DNA from: CAIWHR01 sp963846855
Lineage (GTDB): Bacteria > Pseudomonadota > Gammaproteobacteria > Burkholderiales > Casimicrobiaceae
Assembly (NCBI GenBank): GCA_963846855.1
Contig: CAWJXK010000008.1
Span: 558,001-622,000 of the forward strand
DNA: 64,000 bases
Direction of reading: 5' to 3'
Part shown: positions 41,227-49,095 of the stretch, one piece after another
How positions within the stretch are numbered: position 1 is the first letter of the stretch
Layout: every line of letters begins with the position of its first letter
Notes under the pieces: generated by a model
The model's database searches: none
Seen by the model: only the letters and a program-made list of their open reading frames with translations
What the model was told of the DNA's origin: nothing
Translations under genes and position numbers: made by a program

Positions 41227-41961
41227 TCAGAACTCGTACTCGGCCTGCATCCGGAAGTTGTAGTCGGGCGAGGCCTTCGGTCACGCCGAACAGCAACGCG
41301 GCGTTGTACACGATCGCCTGCCGTCCGCCGAGCTTGAACTTGCCGAATATCGCGGGGCCGAGCCGGTGGATCTGCTCGTCGGTCGGATCGAGATGATTCC
41401 AGCGGCCCATCTCACCGAAGCCCTGCGCGCCGAAATCGAGGGCTTCCTGCCAGCGATAGCCGGACCTGCCACTGATAGCGGAAGTACGTGCCGTTGCCGT
41501 CGACCGCGCGCGAGATGTTCGCGAGCAACGGGTTGAAGTTGACCTGCACGCGATCGAACTCCGCCTGGAACAGCGGGCCGATCACGAACTCGTTGCCTTC
41601 GTTGCGATCGTGCGGCAGCTCGAATTCGGCGAGAAGGCCGACGTCGATCGGGATATTTGCCGATTTCGGTGAGCTGGAACTTGTTCTCCCACTCGAAGGC
41701 GTCGAAGGCGCGATCGCGACCCTTCGCGCATGCCCTTGAGATAGAACTCGGTGAACCACCATTCGCGTCGACGCCGTAGCCGACGCCCAGGCTCGCGCCC
41801 TGCGCGGTGGGCTCGTCCTTCTTCGTCGCGACGCCGTACTTGAAGTCGATCTCGCTCTCGCCGTACTCGACGCGGGCGTGGAGACGTAATCGTCGGGGTC
41901 GGCGAGGGCGCTGCCGGCGCCGAGCGCAAGACGGAAGCAGCAGGACGTGACGCAATTTCAC
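41227..41961 (-). pseudogene. Broken outer-membrane protein gene in the iron-permease locus
   Basis: Pieces of an exported barrel-like protein can be read in order only by changing frame at least six times: signal-peptide piece near 41905-41940 (LALGAGSALADPDDY), then RVEYGESEIDFKYGVATKKD, WFTEFYLKGMREG, FEWENKFQLTEIGKYP, IDVGLLAEFELPHDRNEGNE, RYRWQEALDFGAQGFGEMG, KFKLGGRQAIVYNAALLFGV and the end SPDYNFRMQAEYEF. Terminal aromatic Phe and alternating strands fit an outer-membrane protein. GTG 41961 overlaps the stop of the FTR1 gene. The gene is decayed, or this stretch contains sequencing errors; the neighbours are clean. Confidence 0.7.
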
Positions 41962-42794
41962 GATGCACCTTTCGTCGCCCGGGGTTGCGAACCCGACCGG
42001 CTGACGAGGACCATGCCTGCCGCGATCGCGACGAGCACGCTGACGTAGAAGACGATCTGCATGCCGGCCGGACGCGCGTCGTATCCGACGAGGCTGTGCA
42101 GCAGCGTGCCGGCGATGGACGCCTGCGGCAGCAGGCCCGACGTGTCCCACAGCGGCGAGGCAAGGCTCGGCAGGAGGTCCGCCTGCACGAGGAAGCGCGC
42201 CGCCTGCGACGCCATCCCCGCTGCGAGGAAGAGCACGAGGACACCCGTCGCCGTGAAGAACCAGCGCAGCGGGATGCGCAGCAGTCCCGCATAGACCAGG
42301 TAGCCGACGGCGATGCCGGCGGCGATCCCGACGATTCCGCCGCCGAGCATCGCCATCGAGGCGCTTCCCTCGGACGCGGCGATGCCGTAGAGGAAGAGCA
42401 CCGTCTCGGACCCCTCGCGCAGGACGGCGAGCCCGACGACGACGAGCAGCACCGAGCATTCGCGGCGGCCGTCGCGGATCGCGTTGCCGACGCCGCGCGC
42501 GTTGGCCGCGAGCGCGGCGCCGTGCGACGACATCCAGAGGTTGTGCCAAGCGAGCATCACGACCGCGATGCCGAGAATGGCGGCGTTGAAGAGCTCCTGG
42601 CCAATGCCGCTCGCCATGTCCGCGATGCGGTCGGTGCCGAGCGCGACGAGCGCGGAACCCGCGAGACCCGCGGCGATGCCGGCGGCGAGCCATCGGTTCC
42701 TTCCCGGAATCGTGCGCGTCGCCGCAGCGACGATGCCCACGATCAGCGCGGCCTCGAGAACTTCACGAAAGACGATGACGGCGGTGGCGAACAT
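41958..42794 (-). CDS. FTR1-family iron permease
   Basis: A 278-residue inner-membrane iron importer. The two family REXXE iron-binding motifs are present: REVLEAALIVGI in the first helix and REGSETVLFLYGI in the fourth. Seven hydrophobic helices fit FTR1/EfeU. Such permeases take iron after oxidation or delivery by a partner. The cupredoxin-like gene 18 bases upstream and the Fur box before it indicate an iron-regulated uptake operon. No EfeO or EfeB gene is present. Confidence 0.9.
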   Translation of the reverse strand: MFATAVIVFREVLEAALIVGIVAAATRTIPGRNRWLAAGIAAGLAGSALVALGTDRIADMASGIGQELFNAAILGIAVVMLAWHNLWMSSHGAALAANARGVGNAIRDGRRECSVLLVVVGLAVLREGSETVLFLYGIAASEGSASMAMLGGGIVGIAAGIAVGYLVYAGLLRIPLRWFFTATGVLVLFLAAGMASQAARFLVQADLLPSLASPLWDTSGLLPQASIAGTLLHSLVGYDARPAGMQIVFYVSVLVAIAAGMVLVSRSGSQPRATKGAS

Positions 42795-42812
42795 GGAGAC
42801 TCTCTGCGTTCG

Positions 42813-43139
42813 TTACTTGGCGACGATGACGCCCCGCGCGGTCTTGTCGTTGAATTCGCCGACGAAGGGATAGCGCCCCGGCTTGAGCGGCCCGATCCAG
42901 AGGGTCGCCGACGACTTGCCGGCGATGACCTTCTCGCGGTTGAGCTCGAAGCTCTCGAATTCCTCGGGCGTGGCGTCGCGGTTCTCGACGACCAGCTTCA
43001 CCTTCTTCCCGGCGGGAACGGCGAGCTCCGCAGGCTCGAACCGGTGGTCCTGGATCACGAGGGCGAACGTCTCGTCGTCGGCGAGCGCCGTACCGGCCGC
43101 ACAGGCGGCCACAAGCACGATCATGACTATGCGAACCAT
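42813..43139 (-). CDS. Periplasmic cupredoxin-like protein of the iron uptake operon
   Basis: A 108-residue exported protein: signal peptide MVRIVMIVLVAACAAGTALA, then a cupredoxin fold (DETFALVIQDHRFEPAELAV, KVKLVVENRDATPEEFESFE, GRYPFVGEFNDKTARGVIVA). The usual C-x(n)-H-x(n)-M copper ligand set is not obvious, as in the EfeO N-terminal cupredoxin type. It probably binds or oxidises iron for the FTR1 permease. ATG 43139 lies 34 bases from the Fur box. Confidence 0.8.
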   Translation of the reverse strand: MVRIVMIVLVAACAAGTALADDETFALVIQDHRFEPAELAVPAGKKVKLVVENRDATPEEFESFELNREKVIAGKSSATLWIGPLKPGRYPFVGEFNDKTARGVIVAK

Positions 43140-43172
43140 AGGGGCTTTTCGGGATCCGTACTGATGAATGCA

Positions 43173-43191
43173 AATGATAATGATTCGCATT
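43173..43191 (-). promoter_or_regulatory. Fur box before the cupredoxin/FTR1 operon
   Basis: AATGATAATGATTCGCATT is a 9-1-9 inverted repeat with seven of nine pairs matching, close to the Fur consensus GATAATGATAATCATTATC. It is 34-52 bases upstream of the first gene of an iron-import operon, exactly where a Fur repressor would block transcription. Confidence 0.8.
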
Positions 43192-43262
43192 AACAATAGC
43201 AAGCCCCATTTCAGGCGTTCCCACCGGATGCCGCGCCAGACCGGCCGGACTCCGTTTGCCGC

Positions 43263-44363
43263 TCAGGGCGACGGGGAGAGCCTCACGGGATCGAACGCCC
43301 GCGCCTGGGCGCGGAGGTCGCGCTCCAGTGTGTCCACGTCCCCATCGGTCCGCACGCGGTGGCGATCGGTGCACGCCTCGGTGATCAGCCATTCGTTGAT
43401 CGCGGGAGAGAAATGGTAGAGATCGGTGTAATTGTCGAGATCGTGGGTGACGGCCGCGACCGGCTGCAGGTCGACGATGCGAACGTTCGGCAGCTCGCGC
43501 GTCGCCGAGAACACGTAGCGCTTGAACGCGAGCGTCGCATCGAGCTGGCGCCGCTGCACGTAGTCGCCCCACACGACGACCGAGTAGGGCGGCCAGACCA
43601 GGTCGAACTCCGTTTCCGGGTGCGCCACCATCACCGGCAGCAGGTTGCGCTCGAAGCTCGTGCGCATCTGGGCGAGGTCGAGCGAGAGTTGCGGGAACTG
43701 CCGGTTGAGATCGCGCGGGTCGAGGTTGCGCACGACCTCGCTGCGGGCAAAGCGCTTCTGGTCCGCCCACCACCACGGGGCGTCGGGATCGCTGCGGAAC
43801 CGCTCCGACGTGTCGCCTTCGACGATGCGCCACGACTTCACGAGCACGCTCCACGACAGCAGGTACGGGGCGTCATTGAGAGGGTTGGCGTCGTAGAGGT
43901 AGGAAGGCAGCGGACCGGCGAGCGGATGCCGCGCGTCGGGCGCGCCGTTGTAGGCGGTGAAGTCGACGACGACGATCGCGCGCTTGAGCGCGTGCGTCGC
44001 GAACGCGGTGCGCAGGACGAGTCCCTGCTCGTAGCCGGTGAGCGCAGGCATCGCCGCATTGAGCCCCGTGCCGCCGCAGGTCGCGCCGATCGTCGTGTTG
44101 CGCGTGTTCTCGACGATCGACGAGCCCGTCAGCAGCGTGTCGTAGGGCGCGTTCCTGACGATGCCCGGGACGACGAAGCGATGCAGCGATCCGTAGTAGC
44201 GGGGCGGGTAACGCGACGCGGTCCGGAAGTGCTGAAACGGGTCGACCCACGCATTGAACGCGGCAACGGCGAGCAGCGTCGCAAACACGGCGACGAGGAC
44301 GGCGGTGAACCAGTACCTTGCGGCGAGCGACGGCGACGGGGGCGGCGGAGCGGTGTCGTCCAT
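43263..44363 (-). CDS. SGNH-like partner protein of an MBOAT acyltransferase
   Basis: A 366-residue protein with one N-terminal membrane helix (YWFTAVLVAVFATLLAVAAF) and an extracytoplasmic domain. The SGNH-like nucleophile segment is TLLTGSSIVENTRN (Ser in GSS), and the late NYTDLYHFSPAINEWL carries the Asp and His of a possible catalytic triad. ATG 44363 begins one base after the stop of the MBOAT gene, so the two are co-expressed. By analogy with AlgX/AlgJ- and DltD-like proteins, it probably accepts an acyl group from the MBOAT protein and passes it to a surface polymer. The polymer is unknown. Confidence 0.75.
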   Translation of the reverse strand: MDDTAPPPPSPSLAARYWFTAVLVAVFATLLAVAAFNAWVDPFQHFRTASRYPPRYYGSLHRFVVPGIVRNAPYDTLLTGSSIVENTRNTTIGATCGGTGLNAAMPALTGYEQGLVLRTAFATHALKRAIVVVDFTAYNGAPDARHPLAGPLPSYLYDANPLNDAPYLLSWSVLVKSWRIVEGDTSERFRSDPDAPWWWADQKRFARSEVVRNLDPRDLNRQFPQLSLDLAQMRTSFERNLLPVMVAHPETEFDLVWPPYSVVVWGDYVQRRQLDATLAFKRYVFSATRELPNVRIVDLQPVAAVTHDLDNYTDLYHFSPAINEWLITEACTDRHRVRTDGDVDTLERDLRAQARAFDPVRLSPSP

Positions 44364-44364
44364 G

Positions 44365-45783
44365 TCAGAAATTGAAGTACAGGAACGGCGTCACGCGCGC
44401 GAGCTGGAGCACGCAAGCGGGCAGCGCGAAGGCGACGAGCACGCCGTTCCCGAGCGTCGGCCGGAACGACGCCACCATCGCATTCGAGTTCCTGCGCAGG
44501 AACACGACGAGGAGCCCGGCGAGCGCCGGTGCCAGCACCAGCGCCCGCGGAAGCGCCTCCGCGTCGGACAGCGACGCCGCAATTCCGCCGAGCCACGCGC
44601 CCACCGACGCCGTCGCGACGCCATTCGCTCCGGTCATCGCGCGGAGCATCGCCATCGCATCGTCGAGCGACGTGGCGCGGAAGAAGACCCAGGCGACGGT
44701 GACGAACAGGAAGGTCGTCGCCCACGCGAGCGGGCGCGGCAGCGGCGCCCCGCGGCGGGACCAGAGGCGGCACACGACCAGGGCGACGCCGTGAAGCGCG
44801 CCCCAGATCACGAAGCTCCATGCCGCCCCGTGCCACAGGCCGCCCAGCAGAAACGTCGCCAGCACGTTCACCGCGGTTCTCGCCTCGCCATGGCGGTTGC
44901 CGCCGAGCGGAATGTAAAGGTACTCGCGCAGGAATCGCGACAGGGTGATGTGCCAGCGGTGCCAGAACTCGCGGATGTCGGTCGAGCGGTACGGCGAGTC
45001 GAAATTGATCGGCATCCGGATGTTGAACATGCGCGCGGCGCCCAGCGCCATGTCGGTGTAGCCGGAGAAATCGAAATAGATCTGCATCGTGTAGGCGAGC
45101 ACTGCGATCCATGCGGCCCCCGCCGAAAGCGTCCCGGGGGCTCCGAATCCCGCATCGGCGATCGGCGCGAACGTGTCCGCGATCAGTACCTTCTTCACGA
45201 GTCCGATCGCGAGCAGGAACAGGCCGGAGGCGAGGTTCTCCGCCTGCGGTCGCTTGTTCGAGCGCTCCGCGAACTGCGGCATCATCTCGCTGTGGTGCAG
45301 GATCGGCCCGGCGAGCAGATGCGGAAAGAACGTGACGAAGAGCGCGTAGTTCCCGAATGCCGGCTCCTGTGCCCGGCGCCGATGGACGTCGACCAGATAC
45401 GCGATCTGCGTGAACGTGAAGAAGCTGATGCCGAGCGGAAGCACGAGATGCAGGAGCTGCGGCGCCCCACCGGTCAGCCGGGCGACGTTGGCGAGGAAGA
45501 AATCCGCGTACTTGAACACGCCGAGGAGCCCCAGGTTCAGCGCGATGCCCGCCGCCAGCAGCGGGCGCGACGACCGTCGCTGCAGCGCGCGTGCGATGGC
45601 GAAATTCACGACGACGCTGCCGAGGATCAGCGGCAGGTAGCGCAGATCCCACCAGCCGTAGAACACGAGCGAGGCGACCGTCAGCGACGCCTGCGCAAGC
45701 CGCGGCCGCGCGCCCAGCGCGAAGAACACCAGCAGCGCGGCCGGCAGGAACCAGAGCAGGTAGTCGTAGCTGTTGAAAAGCAT
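44365..45783 (-). CDS. MBOAT-family O-acyltransferase (AlgI-like)
   Basis: A 472-residue multi-pass membrane protein. The family motif REFWHRWHITLSRFLREYLY and the catalytic-type His in GLWHGAAWSFVIWGALHG are intact; IYFDFSGYTDMALG is a further AlgI signature. It moves acetyl or another short acyl group across the inner membrane. The SGNH-like partner gene follows directly. No alginate or other polysaccharide genes are in the window, so the acceptor is unknown. Confidence 0.92.
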   Translation of the reverse strand: MLFNSYDYLLWFLPAALLVFFALGARPRLAQASLTVASLVFYGWWDLRYLPLILGSVVVNFAIARALQRRSSRPLLAAGIALNLGLLGVFKYADFFLANVARLTGGAPQLLHLVLPLGISFFTFTQIAYLVDVHRRRAQEPAFGNYALFVTFFPHLLAGPILHHSEMMPQFAERSNKRPQAENLASGLFLLAIGLVKKVLIADTFAPIADAGFGAPGTLSAGAAWIAVLAYTMQIYFDFSGYTDMALGAARMFNIRMPINFDSPYRSTDIREFWHRWHITLSRFLREYLYIPLGGNRHGEARTAVNVLATFLLGGLWHGAAWSFVIWGALHGVALVVCRLWSRRGAPLPRPLAWATTFLFVTVAWVFFRATSLDDAMAMLRAMTGANGVATASVGAWLGGIAASLSDAEALPRALVLAPALAGLLVVFLRRNSNAMVASFRPTLGNGVLVAFALPACVLQLARVTPFLYFNF

Positions 45784-45891
45784 GATGTCGCGCGGCGATG
45801 ACGGGCGTGATCCGCGGAGGGGCGCGGGCGGCGCCTATGTTAACCTGCGCCTTGCGCGCCGCCGCGAATCCGCGCGGTGCGGCGCCCTCCG

Positions 45892-46398
45892 ATGATCCGA
45901 TTCTTCGCCGTCTTCGTCGCGCTCCAGGCCGGCCTCTTCGCTGCCGAGCTGACGCCCTGGGCCCAGGAATACTTCGTCATTCCGTGGACCGACGCGCTGG
46001 CCGCGATCAGCGCGTGGCTGGTCACGCTCTTCGACCCGAACGTCGCGGCAACCGGCAAGATCCTGCGCAGCACCGCGAATGGATTCGCGGTCTCGATCGA
46101 GTCAGGCTGCAACGGTGTGGAGGCGACCATCGTGCTCGTCGCTGCCATCCTCGCCTTCCCGGCGTCCTGGAAACGGCGGCTGATCGGACTCGCCGTCGGC
46201 GTGGTCGCGGTGCAGGGGCTCAACATCATCCGTGTCATCAGCCTGTTCTATCTCGGCCAGTGGGACCTGCGCGTGTTCGAGTGGGCGCACCTCTACGTCT
46301 GGCAGGCCCTGATCATGCTGGACGTGCTGGTCGTGTGGCTCGTCTGGGTGCGCACGCTTCCGCCGGTGGCCGCGGAACCGATGCCTGTGCCCGGCTGA
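45892..46398 (+). CDS. xrtH: Exosortase H
   Basis: A 168-residue multi-pass inner-membrane cysteine protease/transpeptidase that processes proteins bearing a C-terminal sorting signal (IPTL-CTERM type for this subfamily). The catalytic Cys is in SGCNGVEAT, the Arg in NIIRVISLFYLG and the His in WAHLYVWQA, in the usual order. It is short, as XrtH proteins are. The partner membrane protein begins five bases after the stop. No IPTL-CTERM substrate gene was seen in the window. Confidence 0.85.
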   Translation: MIRFFAVFVALQAGLFAAELTPWAQEYFVIPWTDALAAISAWLVTLFDPNVAATGKILRSTANGFAVSIESGCNGVEATIVLVAAILAFPASWKRRLIGLAVGVVAVQGLNIIRVISLFYLGQWDLRVFEWAHLYVWQALIMLDVLVVWLVWVRTLPPVAAEPMPVPG

Positions 46399-46403
46399 CC
46401 GCC

Positions 46404-46976
46404 GTGGCAAGCCCGCTCACCCGGTTTCTCGTCAAGGTCTTCGCCTGGCTGCCGCTCGCGTTCGCGGCCTGGTACTTCGCTGCGCCGGTCCTGCTCTGGC
46501 CGGTGAAGCTGCTGCTCGAGCTCATTGCGCGATTCGGTTTCGCCGACATCGTGAAGGCCGTCGAGCAGACGGCCGCGAACTTCACGTTCGTCACGCTGCT
46601 GAAGCCCGGAGACGTGACCGGCAAGACGGCGGAGCTCGTCGTCGACGTGGACGGCCTTCTCTATTCGTTCGGGCTCCCGCTGTTCGCGGCGCTGGTCATC
46701 GCGGCACGCACGCCGAGGTGGCTTCGCATCCTCGCGACGGGCTATACGGCCATGCTCCCGTTCATCGCGTTCGGCGTCTTCGCGGATTTCCTGAAGGACA
46801 TCGCGATCGGCGCCGGCCCGCTCGTGGCGTCGCAGACCGGATTCGCGCCGTGGCAGCGCGAGGCGATCGCGTTCTCCTATCAGATCGGGGCGCTGATTCT
46901 GCCGACCATCGTGCCGGCTGTTGCCTGGCTGCTGACGCACCGGGCATTTCTCGAGCGGATGCGCCGAGAAGAGTGA
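46404..46976 (+). CDS. Exosortase H-associated membrane protein
   Basis: A 190-residue multi-pass membrane protein starting at GTG 46404. Hydrophobic helices occur near AWLPLAFAAWYFAAPVLLW, YSFGLPLFAALVIAA, ATGYTAMLPFIAFGVFADFL and QIGALILPTIVPAVAWLL. A soluble loop lies between (KPGDVTGKTAELVVDVDGL). Proteins of this kind occur next to XrtH in betaproteobacteria; the role is not known. The pairing by position is the main evidence. Confidence 0.7.
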   Translation: MASPLTRFLVKVFAWLPLAFAAWYFAAPVLLWPVKLLLELIARFGFADIVKAVEQTAANFTFVTLLKPGDVTGKTAELVVDVDGLLYSFGLPLFAALVIAARTPRWLRILATGYTAMLPFIAFGVFADFLKDIAIGAGPLVASQTGFAPWQREAIAFSYQIGALILPTIVPAVAWLLTHRAFLERMRREE

Positions 46977-47033
46977 CCGCTTCGCCGATTGAGGCGCAGA
47001 CGTCGATCGATGCGCGCAGCTGGGAGATGCTTT

Positions 47034-47432
47034 CTAGACGATCTCGTGTCCGGCGGCGTTGAGTGCGGCGATGGCCGCATTGCGCTGCGCGGCCGGGACC
47101 AGCACGTAGTCGGTGTCGTAGGTCGCGAGCACGAACAGCGACACGTGCACCGCGGCGAGCGGGCCGGTCACCGACGCGAGCACGCCGGTCTGGTCGAGCG
47201 GCACCGGGCCCTCGACGCGAAACGCGCGCCAGCCGCGGCTCGCCTGGACATCGCGCGGTACCGCGATCTCGGGACAGACGATCGAGAGCTCGTCGGGCGT
47301 GCGCGTGATCGACCAGTGCGTCGCGGTCGTCGCCCAGCCGGGCAGCGGCGCGTCGGGCGCGAGCCGGCAGATCGCCACCGGCTCGGGGAGCAGCGCGAGA
47401 CGCAGGCCGCGGCGCCGGCCGGGCAGCTTCAT
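47034..47432 (-). CDS. ACT-domain protein
   Basis: A 132-residue cytoplasmic protein with a CASTOR/ACT-type fold: LRLALLPEPVAICRLAPDAP, TPDELSIVCPE, then WRAFRVEGPVPLDQTGVLAS and VSLFVLATYDTDYVLVP. Such proteins bind amino acids or other small ligands; the ligand here is unknown. ATG 47432 overlaps the stop of the acyl-CoA synthetase gene (ATGA), so they are translationally coupled, suggesting a regulatory link. Confidence 0.8.
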   Translation of the reverse strand: MKLPGRRRGLRLALLPEPVAICRLAPDAPLPGWATTATHWSITRTPDELSIVCPEIAVPRDVQASRGWRAFRVEGPVPLDQTGVLASVTGPLAAVHVSLFVLATYDTDYVLVPAAQRNAAIAALNAAGHEIV

Positions 47433-49084
47433 GATGGCGCCGCCGCCTTGCGCGCGCGCTCGCGCTCGCGCAGCACGCGCCGCTGCACCTTGCCCGTCGT
47501 CGTCATCGGCAATGCGTCGATGAACTCGATCTCCTTGGGGTATTCGTACGGCGCAAGGAACTTGCGCACGTGCTGCTGCAGGCTGTCCTCGAGTTCCTTC
47601 GACGGTGCGTGGCCCGGGGCGAGCACGATGAACGCCTTGACGAGATTGCCGCGTGTTTCGTCGGGCGAGGGTACCACGGCGGCATTGGCGACCGCGGGAT
47701 GCCGGACGAGACAGTTCTCGATCTCCGACGGGCCGATCCGATAGCCGGCCGCCTTGAACATGTCGTCGGCGCGCCCCTGATACCAGAGATAGCCGTCGGC
47801 GTCGCAGCGGGCGAGATCGCCGGTGCGACACCAGTCGCCGGTGAATTTCTTCGCGGTGCCCTCCGGATTGCCGTCGTATCCGAGGAAGAACACCGGATCG
47901 AGCTGCCCGTCCGGCGCGATCCGGTTCACCGCGACCTCGCCGATCTCGCCATCCTGGACGGCGCGCCCATCGTCATCGATGACCGCGACCCGATGCCCCG
48001 GGTACGCGCGCCCCATCGAGCCCGGCTTCACCGGCCACAGTTCGTGCGAGTTGCCGACGATGTAGTTCATCTCGGTCTGGCCGAAGATCTCGTTGATCGT
48101 GACGCCGAGCGCCTCGCGCGCCCATTCGAACACCGCGGTGCCGACGGCTTCGCCGCCGCTCATGATGCTGCGCAGGTTGACGTCGAAGTGCTCGCGCGGC
48201 CGCGGGAAGGCCTTCATCATCATCTTGAGCGCAGTGGGGAACAGGAACGAATTGCGGATGCCATATTTCTCGATCAACGCGAACGCGCGCTCGGGATCGA
48301 AGCGCCCGCGATAGCCGACGATCGGCTGCCCGAAATAGAGCGTCGGCAACAGCGCGTCCATCAGGCCTCCGGTCCACGCCCAGTCGGCCGGCGACCAGAA
48401 GAGATCGCCGTCGCGCGGGTAGCCGTCGTGCGAGTGCGTGAATCCCGGCAGGTTGCCGATCAGGCACCGGTGCGGCATCAGTGCGCCCTTCGGCGGTCCT
48501 GTGGTTCCGCTGGTGTAGACGAGCAGCGCAGCATCGGCCGACGCGGTGGTGACCGGCGCGCAATGCGATGACGCGCGCTCCAGCAGAGTCCCGAATGGCG
48601 TGACGCCCGTCTCGCGCGCGCCGGCGACGCCAATGACGGCGGCGAGATCCGGGCACTCCGCGCGGACTGCAGCGACGTTGGGCAGCGATTGCGGATCGGC
48701 CAGCACGACCTTCGCTCGCGAATTCTGCAGCCGGAACGCGAGCGCCTCGGGTCCGAACAGGAACGAAAGCGGGACGGCGACCGCACCGCACCGGTAGATC
48801 GCAATGTGCGTGATGATGGTCTCGGGGCGCTGTGGCAGCACCAGCGCAACGCGGTCGCCGCGTCCCACACCCAGAGCGGCAAACGCATTTGCCAGCCGGT
48901 TCGCCTGCTGCTCGAGGTCCCAGAACGTGTGTGCGGACGAGGCACCGGACTCGTCTTCCCAGTAGAGCGCGAAGCGCGCGCGGTCGTTCGCCCAGCGCCC
49001 GCAGCACGCGGCGCCGATGTTGAAATCGGCGGGCACGTCCCACCGGTACGCGGCATGGATCGCGGCGTATCGATCCGGGACCAT
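47429..49084 (-). CDS. AMP-forming acyl-CoA synthetase
   Basis: About 551 residues from ATG 49084. It activates a carboxylic acid with ATP and joins it to CoA. The AMP-binding signature LLVYTSGTTGPPKGALMPH (about residue 180) and the later YLWYQGRADDMFKAAGYRIG and C-terminal TTTGKVQRRVL (catalytic Lys) are intact. The sequence resembles medium-chain or benzoate-type synthetases rather than acetyl-CoA synthetase. The substrate cannot be set from sequence. The downstream ACT protein may regulate it. Confidence 0.9.
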   Translation of the reverse strand: MVPDRYAAIHAAYRWDVPADFNIGAACCGRWANDRARFALYWEDESGASSAHTFWDLEQQANRLANAFAALGVGRGDRVALVLPQRPETIITHIAIYRCGAVAVPLSFLFGPEALAFRLQNSRAKVVLADPQSLPNVAAVRAECPDLAAVIGVAGARETGVTPFGTLLERASSHCAPVTTASADAALLVYTSGTTGPPKGALMPHRCLIGNLPGFTHSHDGYPRDGDLFWSPADWAWTGGLMDALLPTLYFGQPIVGYRGRFDPERAFALIEKYGIRNSFLFPTALKMMMKAFPRPREHFDVNLRSIMSGGEAVGTAVFEWAREALGVTINEIFGQTEMNYIVGNSHELWPVKPGSMGRAYPGHRVAVIDDDGRAVQDGEIGEVAVNRIAPDGQLDPVFFLGYDGNPEGTAKKFTGDWCRTGDLARCDADGYLWYQGRADDMFKAAGYRIGPSEIENCLVRHPAVANAAVVPSPDETRGNLVKAFIVLAPGHAPSKELEDSLQQHVRKFLAPYEYPKEIEFIDALPMTTTGKVQRRVLRERERARKAAAPS

Positions 49085-49095
49085 CGTGGCGGAAT

